NCBI RefSeq assembly: GCF_008802355.1
Contig: NZ_VZRA01000001.1
Span: 256,980 to 320,979 of the forward strand
From: Oryzomonas sagensis
GTDB lineage: Bacteria; Desulfobacterota; Desulfuromonadia; Geobacterales; Pseudopelobacteraceae
Direction: 5' to 3'
DNA: 64,000 nt
Below are positions 9,902-19,142 of the stretch, one piece after another. Under the pieces are notes generated by a model. That model was given only the letters and a program-made list of their open reading frames with translations. It ran no database searches and was not told where the DNA came from. Each line of letters opens with the position of its first letter. Positions within the stretch are counted from its first letter, which is position 1. Both the position numbers and the translations under genes were made by a program.

Positions 9902-11080
9902 TCACACATCCAACCGCAACTCTACCCCCCACGGTACCGGCCGTTCCCCTTCGCGGGTCAGCACCCACAGGGTGGGGAACGGCATCGTTTCAGGGGCCGG
10001 GCCGATGCCGTCGGTCAGGTAGATGATCGCAGCCGGTAACGGATGCATCCCCCTGGCATACTCGAAGACCGGCCGCAGGTCGGTGAAGCCGCCGCCGTCG
10101 TACCGCAGGGCCACGAACGACGAGCCGTTGAACGCCTCTACGCGCTGGATGCGGCTGTTGGCGTACAACACGGTGATGTGGGCGTCCCGCCCCCGGGCGA
10201 TCTGCACCAACTCTCGGGCAAAGGCCTCGCGCAGCTCCACGATATTGGTGGAGTCGCTGACATCGATGCCCACCAGCAGGTTGAGCCGCCGCCGCTTGCG
10301 AATCCCGGGGGTGCCCGTGCCGAAACGGCGATGTTCCCGCGTCCAGGTGCTCTTCCGCCCCACCCGCCCGGCCGTGGCGACGAACTGCCGCAGCAGTTGA
10401 CGCCAGGGGATGGGCGATGGCCGCAGCAGCCCCTCCACCACCGCCCGGATATCTCCCGGCGCCTCGCCATCGCTCCCCCGCAGGCTGTCCCGCGTGATGC
10501 TCCGCACCATCTCCTCGCCCAGGGGCAGGGGGGTGCTGTCGGCATCGCTCCAGATCTCGTGGTCGTCCAGGGTTGCCCCGTCCTGCACGGCGGCCCGCCC
10601 CTGCCCGGCAGCCCCCCGGTCATCCCGTTCTCCATCGCCGTAGCCGCTGCCGTCCAGGTTTCCAGTATCGAAGGGGGGCACCAGCAACCCGTAATACTCC
10701 TCCGCCGCCAACCCCGCTTCCAGGCCGTACTGTTCCGGTACGAGCGCATCGTCCGGCAGCCCCTCGATGCCGGGGTTGATGGCCAGATCGCAGGCAATGT
10801 CCCAATCGTGGTTGTTGCGCTGTTTGCGCCGCAGGGGATGGAGATGGAGGAGATGCTTGACCAGGTGTTCCAGCAGGGCCTGCTGCCCCTTGTGGGACAG
10901 GGCGGCAAACAGCGGGGGATTCAGGGAGAGGGTCGGCACGCCGTCCCGGATGGTCACACCCGCGGCGCGGTTGGACGAGGGCAGTTCCGCACGGCGCAGG
11001 TTGAGGATGAAATGGCCGTAGAACGGTTTATCCCGCAGCAGGCGGACGATGGCGGTTTCAAGGGTGTTCATGGTCGGCAT
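9902..11080 (-). CDS. DUF2201-type putative metallopeptidase with C-terminal VWA-like domain
   Basis: 392 residues from the ATG at 11080; another ATG lies at 11071, and neither has a strong ribosome site. The N-terminal half has the DUF2201 layout, with LLEHLVKHLLHLHPLRRKQR where the family carries an HExxH-like helix. Here the pattern is EHLVKH, so metal binding may differ. The C-terminal half is a VWA-like domain with LLVGIDVSDSTNIVELREAF (the MIDAS-like DxSxS) and IIYLTDGIGPAPE. Such proteins usually work with a MoxR-type AAA ATPase encoded beside them, but none is in this window. The function is probably chaperone-like assembly, by inference only. Confidence 0.75.
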   Translation of the reverse strand: MPTMNTLETAIVRLLRDKPFYGHFILNLRRAELPSSNRAAGVTIRDGVPTLSLNPPLFAALSHKGQQALLEHLVKHLLHLHPLRRKQRNNHDWDIACDLAINPGIEGLPDDALVPEQYGLEAGLAAEEYYGLLVPPFDTGNLDGSGYGDGERDDRGAAGQGRAAVQDGATLDDHEIWSDADSTPLPLGEEMVRSITRDSLRGSDGEAPGDIRAVVEGLLRPSPIPWRQLLRQFVATAGRVGRKSTWTREHRRFGTGTPGIRKRRRLNLLVGIDVSDSTNIVELREAFARELVQIARGRDAHITVLYANSRIQRVEAFNGSSFVALRYDGGGFTDLRPVFEYARGMHPLPAAIIYLTDGIGPAPETMPFPTLWVLTREGERPVPWGVELRLDV

Positions 11081-11151
11081 GATCGGTAGTGTGCCACAGG
11101 GGCTTGGAAAATTCAAAGTATTGCCTCAAAGACGGCGGACAAGAGGCCCTC

Positions 11152-12411
11152 TCAGCCGGCAGAGCCCGCATACCGTTCCCCGCCCGCATAGACCTCCTGA
11201 ACCGCACCCTCGCCCACAAGCCGTTCCAGCACCTTCTCCGCCTCTGCCCCACCGTTCCCCGCCACCTGAAAATCAGCGCGCTTTCCCGGTTCCAGCGAAC
11301 CGCAGGATGAGGCCATACCGAGGGCAGTAGCCCCCCCGACCGTAACCATGCGGAAGGCTTCGGCCGGGGACAGGTCGTGACGGAACAGATCAAGGGCGAA
11401 GCGCATCTCCTCCCACAGGGAGAGGGAGTCGTTGCTGGCCAGGGAATCGGTGCCCAGGGCCAGCGGAATGCCGAGCTTCTTGAACAGATGCAGCGGGGCC
11501 TTTCCCACATCGAGACGTTCGTTGCTGCGTGGGCAGAGCACGACTGAGCAGCCGCGCTCTTTAAGGGTTTCCCCATCCGATGGGGTGACGTGGACGCAGT
11601 GGATGGCCAGGGTGGTGGGGGTCAGCAGGCCGAAGCGGCCCAGGAGTTCGGTGGAGCTGCAATGGCGGGGCGGCATCAGCAGTCCCTCCCACCCCACGAA
11701 GGGATAGAACTGCTCCGCCAGGGGACCGGCGGTGTCGAAGATGAAATCGGCCTCCTCCCGGGATTCGGAGATGTGGATCGCCAGGGGGAGGGATCGGGAA
11801 GATGCCGCCTCGCGGATCTGCGCCAGGCTTCCCTCGCCCAGGGTGTAGGGGCTGTGGGGCGACAGGCCGCTGGCTAGCCGGTCGGTGTCCTCTCCACAGG
11901 CGGCAAGCGCCTTGTCCAGCATGCCGCGGAACCGGTCAGGGTCGTGGCCGAGCAGTTCGAAGAAGAGACGCCCCCCAAGGGGAGATGTTTGGTAGCGCGG
12001 CGCCAGGGCGGGGTTGGTGACGATCTCCCCCACGGCTGTGGTGCCGGACTCCAGGCACATGCGGACCCCCTCCCGCAGGGAGGCGAGGATATCCTCGTCC
12101 TTGAGGCCGCGCCTGATCTTGATCAACTGGATGATCCAGTCCACGAAGCGGCGCGGATTGTACTCCACATGGGTACGCAGGCGCCAGGAGGCGAAATGGG
12201 TCAACTCCAGGTGGGTGTGGGCATTGACGAAACCGGGGATGATGGCGCTGCCGGGAAATTCCACCACCGGGGCGGCATGGGCGCTCCGCAGCTCGGCGAG
12301 CGTACCCACGGCGGCCACCGTACCATGGCGCACCAGGAGCGCGCCGCCGGCAACGGGGGGGGCGTCGGGGTTGATCAGCCATGAGGCGGCGTAGATGGTA
12401 GATTCAGACAT
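11152..12411 (-). CDS. amidohydrolase family protein (TrzA/deaminase type; possible aminofutalosine deaminase)
   Basis: 419 residues from the ATG at 12411; a TTG two codons earlier is less likely. The TIM-barrel metallohydrolase signature is complete: PGFVNAHTHLELTHF (HxH), LAIHISESREEADF, LAIHCVHVTPSD and LALGTDSLASNDSLSLWEEM. An N- and C-terminal beta-sandwich is present. The family deaminates purine-like rings or hydrolyses chloro-triazines. In bacteria with the futalosine menaquinone pathway a member deaminates 6-amino-6-deoxyfutalosine, which would fit a Geobacter-type host but cannot be shown here because no mqn gene is nearby. Confidence 0.82.
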   Translation of the reverse strand: MSESTIYAASWLINPDAPPVAGGALLVRHGTVAAVGTLAELRSAHAAPVVEFPGSAIIPGFVNAHTHLELTHFASWRLRTHVEYNPRRFVDWIIQLIKIRRGLKDEDILASLREGVRMCLESGTTAVGEIVTNPALAPRYQTSPLGGRLFFELLGHDPDRFRGMLDKALAACGEDTDRLASGLSPHSPYTLGEGSLAQIREAASSRSLPLAIHISESREEADFIFDTAGPLAEQFYPFVGWEGLLMPPRHCSSTELLGRFGLLTPTTLAIHCVHVTPSDGETLKERGCSVVLCPRSNERLDVGKAPLHLFKKLGIPLALGTDSLASNDSLSLWEEMRFALDLFRHDLSPAEAFRMVTVGGATALGMASSCGSLEPGKRADFQVAGNGGAEAEKVLERLVGEGAVQEVYAGGERYAGSAG

Positions 12412-12499
12412 GTTCAACCCCCAGCGCGGTGTCCGCCCTGAAGGCGGGAATCCGTCATGAAACGGGACGGCGGTGGTTAATTATACCCACAACCCGTAC

Positions 12500-12536
12500 A
12501 AAAAGAAACAGGCAGAAAGCCTTTGCCCCCTGCCTG
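12500..12536 (-). terminator. intrinsic terminator, likely end of panBCD transcript
   Basis: On the minus strand a CAGGCAG/CTGCCTG stem (12536-12530 with 12515-12509) is followed by a run of Ts interrupted by one C (12508-12501). It lies beyond the panD stop and the repeat element, before the amidohydrolase gene, and would separate the two transcripts. Confidence 0.65.
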
Positions 12537-12574
12537 AATCCCTCTCATCCTACCCACCAGTCTTTAACTTTCGG

Positions 12575-12790
12575 AGGTTGTCAAAAAACTCAGGTTGTTC
12601 AAAAATAGTCAGATCGTCGCACCCGCTAGACAAGCCCTGCGGAGGCAGCCCTCTCTCTATCTCTCCCCCAGAGGGGGAGAGCATGCCTTGCCCTCTCCCT
12701 CCGGGAGAGGGATTGGGTGAGGGACCGCAGCGCTACGCCGCACAAAGGGCTTTCGAGGATGGCGGCGAGATGGCTGTTTTTCAACAACCT
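12575..12790 (-). repeat. dispersed inverted-terminal repeat, copy 2, carrying a nested insertion
   Basis: Same element as at 9172-9309, with ends AGGTTGTCAAAAAAC and TTTTTCAACAACCT and the shared words CAGATCGTCGCACCCGCTAG and GCAGCGCTACGCCGCAC. It is longer because about 77 bases (roughly 12647-12725) sit inside the core. The insert consists of CCCTCTCCC/GGGAGAGGG palindromic words, itself a common short dispersed repeat. The element ends 1 bp from the panD stop codon. Confidence 0.82.
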
Positions 12791-12791
12791 T

Positions 12792-13187
12792 TTAGTGCAC
12801 GCACTTCAGTTTGGACTGCCCCGCATCTTCCTTACGGGTCGGCAGCATGCGGTTCTGCTCGTCCACGAAGACCAGTTTCGGCTCGTGGGTGATGGCCGCC
12901 TCGTTGTCCATGTTGACGAAGCTGGCGATGATGACCAGATCCTTGGGGGCCACCAGGCGGGCGGCGGCGCCGTTGAGGCAGATGACGCCGGAGCCGCGCT
13001 CGCCTTCGATGGCATAGGTTTCCAGGCGGCTGCCGTTGGTCACGTCCCACACCGCCACCTTTTCGTAGGAAACGATGTCGGCCGCATCCATCAGGTCGCG
13101 GTCGATGGTGACGCTCCCCTCGTAATGGAGGTCGGCTCCGGTCACGGTGGCACGGTGGATCTTGCTCTTCAACATGATTCTCTGCAT
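12792..13187 (-). CDS. panD: aspartate 1-decarboxylase
   Basis: 131 residues. It makes beta-alanine for pantothenate synthesis by decarboxylating L-aspartate with a pyruvoyl group. The self-cleavage site is intact: HYEGSVTID places the Gly24-Ser25 bond exactly where the family processes itself. Other conserved parts are [14 protein letters not shown] and the ending [10 protein letters not shown]...GDLVII-like stretch (here [11 protein letters not shown]). It starts 3 bp downstream of the panC stop, last in a panB-panC-panD operon. Its stop is directly followed by repeat copy 2. Confidence 0.96.
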   Translation of the reverse strand: MQRIMLKSKIHRATVTGADLHYEGSVTIDRDLMDAADIVSYEKVAVWDVTNGSRLETYAIEGERGSGVICLNGAAARLVAPKDLVIIASFVNMDNEAAITHEPKLVFVDEQNRMLPTRKEDAGQSKLKCVH

Positions 13188-13189
13188 GG

Positions 13190-14041
13190 TTACAGCTCCT
13201 CTCCCACTATGGTGTTATCGATCAGTCGCGTCTGTCCAACTTTGACCGCCAGCGCCACGAGCGTACCGCTGTCCACGGTCTGCAACGGTTCCAGCGTGGC
13301 GCCGTCGCGCACTTCCAGATAGTCTATTGCGGCCAGGGGCTCCTGGGCGATAACGGCCAGGGCCTCGTTTTTCAGGGCTGCTGCGGAGCGTTCCCCGGCG
13401 GCGTACCGATCCCTTGTCCGCGCCAGAGCGCGGGAGAGACAGAGGGCAGCCTGCCGCTCCGCCGGCGACAGGTAGCTGTTCCGCGAGCTCAGGGCCAGGC
13501 CGTCCGCCTCCCTGACGATCGGCATGCCGACCACCTGCACCGGCAGGTTCAGGTCGGCCGCCATACGCCGGATGACGGCCAATTGCTGGTAATCCTTGCG
13601 CCCGAACAGGGCCACGTCCGGCTGGACGATGTTGAACAACTTGGTCACCACCGTGGCCACGCCGTCGAAGTGTCCCGGACGGCTGGCGCCGCACAGGGGT
13701 TGGGAAAGTTCCCGCACCGCCACGCCGGTCTGAAACCCGGACGGGTACATGCCGGCGCTCATAGGGGTAAAGACGATGTCCACGCCGCACGCCTCCGCGG
13801 TACGAAAGTCCCGCTCCCGGTCCCGGGGATAGCTGTCCAGGTCCTCGTTTTGGCCGAACTGGATCGGGTTGACGAAGATGGAGAGCACCAGGATATCGCC
13901 CCGTGTACGCCCCTCCCTGAGCAGCGAGGCATGCCCCTCGTGCAGGTAGCCCATGGTGGGAACGAAGGCGATGGTCTTGCCCTGGCGCTTGAGACCCAGG
14001 GCGGTTTGCTGCATTTCCTCTATGGCGGAGATGATCTTCAT
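13190..14041 (-). CDS. panC: pantothenate synthetase (pantoate-beta-alanine ligase)
   Basis: 283 residues, ATP-dependent condensation of pantoate and beta-alanine in the cytoplasm. The nucleotidyl-transfer motifs are [20 protein letters not shown] (HxGH, residues 27-46) and [20 protein letters not shown] (KMSKS-like SSRN). [19 protein letters not shown] binds pantoate and [15 protein letters not shown] is family-specific. AGGAAA precedes the ATG. Length matches the family. Middle gene of panB-panC-panD. Confidence 0.97.
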   Translation of the reverse strand: MKIISAIEEMQQTALGLKRQGKTIAFVPTMGYLHEGHASLLREGRTRGDILVLSIFVNPIQFGQNEDLDSYPRDRERDFRTAEACGVDIVFTPMSAGMYPSGFQTGVAVRELSQPLCGASRPGHFDGVATVVTKLFNIVQPDVALFGRKDYQQLAVIRRMAADLNLPVQVVGMPIVREADGLALSSRNSYLSPAERQAALCLSRALARTRDRYAAGERSAAALKNEALAVIAQEPLAAIDYLEVRDGATLEPLQTVDSGTLVALAVKVGQTRLIDNTIVGEEL

Positions 14042-14092
14042 GGATTTCCTGATTTCCTCGATTTTACTTTCCCCATTTTAAAGGGATAGATT

Positions 14093-14893
14093 TCAATTGA
14101 ACGAATGCTCGGCTGTCGGGAACTCCCCGGCCCGGACCTCATCCACGTAGGTTTTGACCGCCTCGGTGATGATCGGCGTCAGTTCGGCGTAGTGCTTGAC
14201 GAATTTGGGGGAATACTTTTCGCACAGCCCCAGGATGTCGTGGATCACCAGCACCTGGCCGTCGCAATCCGGCCCCGCGCCGATGCCGATGGTCGGGATG
14301 GAGAGTTCGGCCGTGATGCGGGCCGCCAACTGTGCCGGTATCCCTTCCAGGACCACCGAGAAGGCACCGGCCTCCTGAACCGCCCGGGCATCCTCCATGA
14401 TCCGCTCGGCCTGGTCCTTGCGCCCCTGCACCTTGTAGCCCCCCATGCGGTGGATCGACTGGGGGGTCAGGCCGATGTGGGCCATGACCGGGATGTCGAT
14501 GGCGGATACTGCGCGGATGACGGAGGCCATATTCACGCCCCCCTCGATCTTCACCGCCTCGGCGCCCCCCTCCTTGATCATCCGGCCGCAGTTGCGGCAG
14601 GCATCCTCGATGCCGGTCTGGTACGACATGAACGGCATGTCGGCCACCACCAGGGCCTTGGGGTCGGCGCGCCGAACCGACTTCGTATGGTACAGCATCT
14701 CATCCATGGTAACCGGCAGGGTCGTTTCGTGACCGGCTACCACGACGCCGGCCGAATCCCCCACCAGAATCATATCCACCCCCCCCTGGTCCACGAGGCG
14801 GGCAAAGGGGAAATCGTAGGCGGTCAGCATGGTGATGCGCCGCCCTTCCCGTTTCATCTGGAAGATGTCCGGTATGGTCGTTTTCTTCTGCAT
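14093..14893 (-). CDS. panB: 3-methyl-2-oxobutanoate hydroxymethyltransferase
   Basis: 266 residues, TIM-barrel enzyme adding a hydroxymethyl group from 5,10-methylene-THF to 2-oxoisovalerate to give ketopantoate. Motifs include [58 protein letters not shown] and [20 protein letters not shown], all standard. First gene of the pantothenate operon; panE is not in the window. A terminator-like hairpin lies only about 24 bp upstream of its ATG, after a leader with unusual hairpins, so expression is probably controlled in the 5' untranslated region. Confidence 0.97.
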   Translation of the reverse strand: MQKKTTIPDIFQMKREGRRITMLTAYDFPFARLVDQGGVDMILVGDSAGVVVAGHETTLPVTMDEMLYHTKSVRRADPKALVVADMPFMSYQTGIEDACRNCGRMIKEGGAEAVKIEGGVNMASVIRAVSAIDIPVMAHIGLTPQSIHRMGGYKVQGRKDQAERIMEDARAVQEAGAFSVVLEGIPAQLAARITAELSIPTIGIGAGPDCDGQVLVIHDILGLCEKYSPKFVKHYAELTPIITEAVKTYVDEVRAGEFPTAEHSFN

Positions 14894-14916
14894 ATCGTCC
14901 CTCCGTCCCCAAGAAA

Positions 14917-14940
14917 CAAAAAACGCGCCGGAAAGGCGCG
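14917..14940 (-). terminator. intrinsic terminator or attenuator just upstream of panB
   Basis: On the minus strand the stem CGCGCC/GGCGCG with loop TTTCC is followed directly by TTTTTTG. It ends about 24 bp before the panB ATG. It can terminate read-through from the chemoreceptor gene, but any panB promoter would have to lie upstream of it, so it more likely works as an attenuator in the panB leader. Confidence 0.7.
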
Positions 14941-14986
14941 ATATCGTTCAGTGCAAAGTCATGCCCGCACTGTCGGGTATTCCCTT

Positions 14987-15029
14987 CCGTCCCGGTTCGT
15001 TGCCGAATCCTGGCGGTATATGATCCTGC
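14987..15029 (-). ncRNA. pan-motif-like leader RNA upstream of panBCD
   Basis: On the minus strand 15016-14987 folds into a hairpin with a GCAA tetraloop, a TTCG/CGAA stem, then a bulged A, two GG:CC pairs, a second bulged A, two CC:GG pairs and an outer CCG/CGG. An adjoining short hairpin (15029-15013) repeats the same core: GC, bulged A, GG, bulged A, closed by CC and GC. The two overlap by four bases. The pan RNA motif, known from leaders of pantothenate genes including those of deltaproteobacteria, is defined by stem-loops with two bulged adenosines, which fits. The assignment rests on hand folding. Confidence 0.5.
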
Positions 15030-15187
15030 TCTCCGGTCCCGTGGCTGATCGACCCCCTGCTTGGGTAGCCGTCATAAGAACCGAACATCTATTTATACCA
15101 AAAGGCCTATAAAAGGGCTACAAAAAAATACCCTGTTTGTCTGGTGCCGCTGGAAATCCCCAAGGGAGACCGCATCTCACCAGGCTT

Positions 15188-17176
15188 TCAGGCGTTCTGG
15201 CTCCTCAGGGACTCCAACTCCTTGATCACCTCCGCGCTCTGGTCGCGACGGGTTTCCATGTTGTCGAACATCTCCTTCACCATGCCGCCGACCGACTCGA
15301 CGATCCGGCTGATACGGAGGCCGTCTTCCACCTGATGGGAGGTGGAATCCACCATCTCGTGGGCCATCTCCTTGATGGTTTCGATGGAGCGGGCGATACT
15401 CCTGGTGGCCTTGGACTGGTCGGTGGAAGCGGCAAAGATCTGGGTGGTCATGGCACTGATGTCTTCCATGGACTTTGCCACCAGGTGAACGCTCATGGCC
15501 TGCTCTTCCGTAGCCTGCTTGATCTGCTGGGTCATGTCCATGGAGCAGACCGAGCGGTCGAAAATGGCCTTGAGGGTTTCCCCCGTGGAATTGCCCAACT
15601 CGACGCCGCGCTGCACCAGGCCCTTGGTGGCGGTGATATTGCTGGCGGCGGTCTTGGACTCGGTCATGATCTGTTCGATGATGGAAGTGATCTCGCTGGT
15701 GGAATGACCGGTCTGGAGCGAAAGGGTGCGGATCTCCTCGGCCACCACGCCGAAACTTTTGCCGTATTCGCCCGCCTGGGCGGCAATGATCGAGGCGTTC
15801 AGGGCCAGCAGGTTGGTGCGCTTGGTGATATCGTTAATCACATTGACGATATTCTCGATCCGGTTGCTGTTCTCGGACAGCCGGGTGATGGCCTCGTAGG
15901 AGAGTACGACCGAGGTCTGAATCTCGGCCAGGGAATTGATCGTCTCGGCAACCACGGCGCGGCTCTCGTCCGCATTGGACTTTACCTGGCTGGAGACCTC
16001 GTGGGAGATGGCGGCGCTTTGCTCCACGCTGCTGATGGTGTTGCTGATCTGTTCCATGGCCGATGCGGATTGCAGCACGATGCCGGTCAGGTGATCCAGG
16101 TTGCGGGTAACCTGTTCGATGGTTACGGAGATTTCACTGACGGCGGTGCTGGTTTCATCCACCGAGGCCATGACCCCCTCGGCGGCCGAGGCGATGACGG
16201 CCGATCCGTCGGCAACCGACTCGACGCTTTCCTCCAGGTTCTTGACGTTCTTGAAATGCTGCTCCCGGCTGCTCAGCAGGAAGGCAAAGGAGTTGTCCAT
16301 CTCCGACGTCAGGGTGTCGATGGAGGCCAGGAGATTGATACGGGTGATGGCCGACGCCACCTGATCGGCGAAGAGCATGATCGTATCCACGTCGGAATCG
16401 TTCAAGGAGCGGCGGCTGGATTTGTTGTCGATGCCGAAGACGCCGACGGCCTCGCCCTTGACCGCGATGGGACAGAGGATGAAGCTCCGGGAGCGGAGCG
16501 GCTCCAGGCTGTTGTAAGGGGCTTGCAGGTGGTACTCTTCGGGATAGCGGGAGATGTCGTCCACCAGGAAGACCTTTCTCTCGGCCAGACACTTGTGGAT
16601 CACGCCGATCCTCCCGTCGAGGGGCAGCGTCACGCCGGCGGCGTCGAAACCATCCGTGCCGGCGGTCGTGACGAAACGGAGCTCCGTGCCATTCTGGACC
16701 ATGAGGATGTTGACCCGTTCATAGCCCAGCACCTCGTGAAGCCCCGCGGCGCACAGCCGCAGGATTTCATCCAGGTCGAGGGACATCTGCAGCTTGCTGC
16801 TGATCTGGTGGAAGTTTTTGATGTTGTTGTCCAAGACCTTGTAACGGTTCTCGAATATCTCCTTCTGGGAGGCGACCTCCCTGTGGAGGGCATCCAGTTC
16901 CGTGGCCCGCTCGCGCAGTTCGTCGTCGTTCTGGCCGATCAGGTAGCCCAGGCCGGCCAGGACGATGGCGGTCCCGAGCCCCATGTAGTTGTACATGGCG
17001 AGGTGTTCGGGCGAAGCGAAGATATCGGCGGAAATCTGCCCCAACAGCGGCTTCCCGCTATCGTAAAACAAGAGCATGCGGATGATGATCCAGCCGATAG
17101 GGGCACTGCTGCCGAGCAGGAAACCGGACAGCGCCAATGCCTTGGAGCGTTTTTTCGCGATGAGTTCTTTACGCAC
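15188..17176 (-). CDS. methyl-accepting chemotaxis protein with GAF sensor domain
   Basis: 662 residues from a GTG start at 17176. Two hydrophobic segments (about 15-36 and 62-82) flank a short loop. A coiled linker follows, then a GAF domain (about 120-290, with [20 protein letters not shown] and [18 protein letters not shown]), then a long helical signalling domain. The conserved hairpin tip reads [20 protein letters not shown] with EEIRTLS after it, the CheA/CheW-binding signature. No HAMP domain is clear. The GAF domain lies on the cytoplasmic side, so it senses an internal signal. It follows the PilZ gene by 12 bp, so both are probably one transcript. Confidence 0.92.
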   Translation of the reverse strand: MRKELIAKKRSKALALSGFLLGSSAPIGWIIIRMLLFYDSGKPLLGQISADIFASPEHLAMYNYMGLGTAIVLAGLGYLIGQNDDELRERATELDALHREVASQKEIFENRYKVLDNNIKNFHQISSKLQMSLDLDEILRLCAAGLHEVLGYERVNILMVQNGTELRFVTTAGTDGFDAAGVTLPLDGRIGVIHKCLAERKVFLVDDISRYPEEYHLQAPYNSLEPLRSRSFILCPIAVKGEAVGVFGIDNKSSRRSLNDSDVDTIMLFADQVASAITRINLLASIDTLTSEMDNSFAFLLSSREQHFKNVKNLEESVESVADGSAVIASAAEGVMASVDETSTAVSEISVTIEQVTRNLDHLTGIVLQSASAMEQISNTISSVEQSAAISHEVSSQVKSNADESRAVVAETINSLAEIQTSVVLSYEAITRLSENSNRIENIVNVINDITKRTNLLALNASIIAAQAGEYGKSFGVVAEEIRTLSLQTGHSTSEITSIIEQIMTESKTAASNITATKGLVQRGVELGNSTGETLKAIFDRSVCSMDMTQQIKQATEEQAMSVHLVAKSMEDISAMTTQIFAASTDQSKATRSIARSIETIKEMAHEMVDSTSHQVEDGLRISRIVESVGGMVKEMFDNMETRRDQSAEVIKELESLRSQNA

Positions 17177-17188
17177 GATGGTTGTCTC

Positions 17189-17566
17189 TCACTTTTCCGC
17201 GGCAAACTTTTCGTCGATGGAGTGGTAAATCTCCTCCATTGCCTTCTCGGCATCGTCGCTGTTATAGGCAATGATATTCTTGAGGTGGGTATAGGAATCC
17301 AGATCTATCTTCTCGAAGGTGAACGCGATACCGTTCTCGGCCTCCCGGCTTACCTTGCCGCTGAAGCCGACAAACAGTTCGGGGGACGTCCCCGTCAGGA
17401 CGATGGTGATTTCCACCGGTTCCCCTTCCGGCAAACGCTCCTCGGTGATGAGCAGCATGCCGCTCATGCTGAGGTTCTCCACATTGCCGTAAAACTGGCG
17501 GTCCGCCGTCTTGACGGTGGCATTGACCCGAAAAGGGACGCGGGAAAACTTTCTCGTACTACTCAT
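17189..17566 (-). CDS. PilZ domain protein
   Basis: 125 residues from the ATG at 17566, chosen for AGGAGA 8 bp upstream; longer frames lack a ribosome site. The c-di-GMP-binding signature is present: an RKFSR stretch near the N-terminus (RxxxR) and ENLSMSGMLL in place of D/NxSxxG. The rest forms the PilZ beta-barrel, followed by an acidic helical tail. Probably a single-domain c-di-GMP receptor in the cytoplasm. It lies just before the chemoreceptor gene, suggesting it couples c-di-GMP to motility or chemotaxis output. Confidence 0.85.
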   Translation of the reverse strand: MSSTRKFSRVPFRVNATVKTADRQFYGNVENLSMSGMLLITEERLPEGEPVEITIVLTGTSPELFVGFSGKVSREAENGIAFTFEKIDLDSYTHLKNIIAYNSDDAEKAMEEIYHSIDEKFAAEK

Positions 17567-17658
17567 GGGAGTGTCTCCTGAATTCGTGCCGACGCGGCCG
17601 GCGCATCCACAGCTACCGACCGCACCCGGCATGTCGTTGTGCCGAACGGCTCCTTCGG

Positions 17659-18939
17659 TCAGTCCTCGAAGTTGCCTTCCGGCCCCTTGTCGCCGGCAAT
17701 GGATTTCGCCCGCTCCACGATCTGCTCCCTGGTCCAGTGGGCGGGGTCCTCCACCTGGCTCCCCTTGGGGCCGAGGTCGTGGGAGCCGGCCTTGAGGATC
17801 GCCTCCAGGGCCAGCGGCGCCGTATCCCGACTGTTGAGCACCTCGGTCATCATCTTGTAGGCGAACTCCTCGACCCGTTTGGCCATGCGTTCCCTGATCG
17901 CCTTCGGCTGTGCCAGGAGTTTGTTCTCAAAGGGGAGGTTCAGGTTCTTGTAGTCCCCCTTCTTCCACCCTTTGGAGTCGGCATAGGCAACCATCTCGGC
18001 CCACAACTCCTCGGTCACCCCCTCGCCCGGCACCTTGATGAAGTTGCCGTTTCCGTCCAGTTGGGCGTTGCCGTAGTCGTTCACCTCCAACCCCCAGGAG
18101 ATCATCTGCAGGGCGGTGGCCACATTGGCCTTGGTGGTGGCGGTCTTCTGGGCGATCTCCCGCAGGCGCTCGGAACTGTTGCCCGAGGTGCCGTGCTGGG
18201 CGCCGCTCAACTTGTAGGGGGCCAGGGCGTGGTGGATGTCGGCGGTAAGAGCGACCTGGATGCCGGCGTCGCTCGCTTCCAGGCCGTGGGTGGTCCCGTT
18301 GTTCAGGGCGATCCAGTCGGGGAAGATCTCATGGGCGTTCAGCCCCTGGATCAGGAACTTGGCCTCGGGGACGGTGGAAAGCCCCTCTTTCCCTTTGATC
18401 TCGCCCACCTCGGTCTCAAGCCCGGCCCATGCGGGGATAAACGGGTTGATCTCCAGGTTGGCCAGCAGATTCTGATCGTCGGGGAGATGGGAGGCGTCGA
18501 TGGCGATGGAGGTGATCCCCGCCTCGAACATGGTCGGGACCTCCACCTTGGCTGCCGTCAGGTCCTTGTCGTTCTTGATCCCGTAGTGGTCGGCGTGGAT
18601 GGCGACTGGCACGGTGATCCCCAGTTCGTTGCAGAGGGCATCGACGATACGGGCTATGTTCCAGTAGTTGACGGCGCAGTAGGCTTTCTGCCCACCCTCG
18701 GACTTGGCGATCTCGATGATAAGCGGTGCATTGGCGCGCTGGGCGGCGGCAAGTGCTCCGCGGATGACGAAGTAGTTGCGGCCGTTGGCGGCCAGCGCCA
18801 CCGCCTTGCCCTTGGCGAGCATGGCCCGGTCAATGACCTTGCCGCTGACGATCAGTGCCTTGGAGTTGGGAAAGAGACCACAGATAGTGGGGGGACGCCC
18901 CACCTGAAGTGCTTTTTCGAAATCTGCCGCGTAAGCCAT
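17659..18939 (-). CDS. fba: class II fructose-bisphosphate aldolase
   Basis: 426 residues, zinc-dependent aldolase of glycolysis and gluconeogenesis. The catalytic segment VPVAIHADHYGIKNDKD carries the HxDH motif. Other signatures are ALNNGTTHGLEAS and KLSGAQHGTSGNSSERLREI (glycine loop that holds phosphate). The protein is longer than the 350-residue E. coli type because of a C-terminal extension of about 90 residues, as in the long bacterial branch. Ribosome site GAAGGAGG precedes ATG 18939. The gap to the PilZ gene is 92 bp, so linkage to it is uncertain. Confidence 0.88.
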   Translation of the reverse strand: MAYAADFEKALQVGRPPTICGLFPNSKALIVSGKVIDRAMLAKGKAVALAANGRNYFVIRGALAAAQRANAPLIIEIAKSEGGQKAYCAVNYWNIARIVDALCNELGITVPVAIHADHYGIKNDKDLTAAKVEVPTMFEAGITSIAIDASHLPDDQNLLANLEINPFIPAWAGLETEVGEIKGKEGLSTVPEAKFLIQGLNAHEIFPDWIALNNGTTHGLEASDAGIQVALTADIHHALAPYKLSGAQHGTSGNSSERLREIAQKTATTKANVATALQMISWGLEVNDYGNAQLDGNGNFIKVPGEGVTEELWAEMVAYADSKGWKKGDYKNLNLPFENKLLAQPKAIRERMAKRVEEFAYKMMTEVLNSRDTAPLALEAILKAGSHDLGPKGSQVEDPAHWTREQIVERAKSIAGDKGPEGNFED

Positions 18940-19142
18940 ACCACCCTCCTTCTATCGATAGTGTCAGTACTTCTGTCATTGCATGCCAGTGCTGTATTAA
19001 TTTGAAATAACGGTGTTTTTCAGCCAGTATACAGCGCTTTATAAATATCATGTAACCGCCCCGGAATCAAGGAGTAAACAGTGCACTTCCCTGTTGCCAG
19101 ACCGGGATACATCACCTATAATCGGCCATTCGGAGTAAAACC

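Noticed and set aside
12430-12475. CCGCCCTGAAGGCGG hairpin upstream of the amidohydrolase as regulator
   Set aside because: Looks like a short common dispersed palindrome; no T-tract or ligand-like structure.
14941-15120. c-di-GMP (GEMM) riboswitch in the panB leader
   Set aside because: The core GGGACGCAAAGC-type sequence is missing; the bulged-A hairpins and the pan genes fit the pan motif better.
15137-17581. 814-codon plus-strand frame across the chemoreceptor and PilZ genes
   Set aside because: Antisense shadow; low-complexity G/D/H-rich translation and no start signal.
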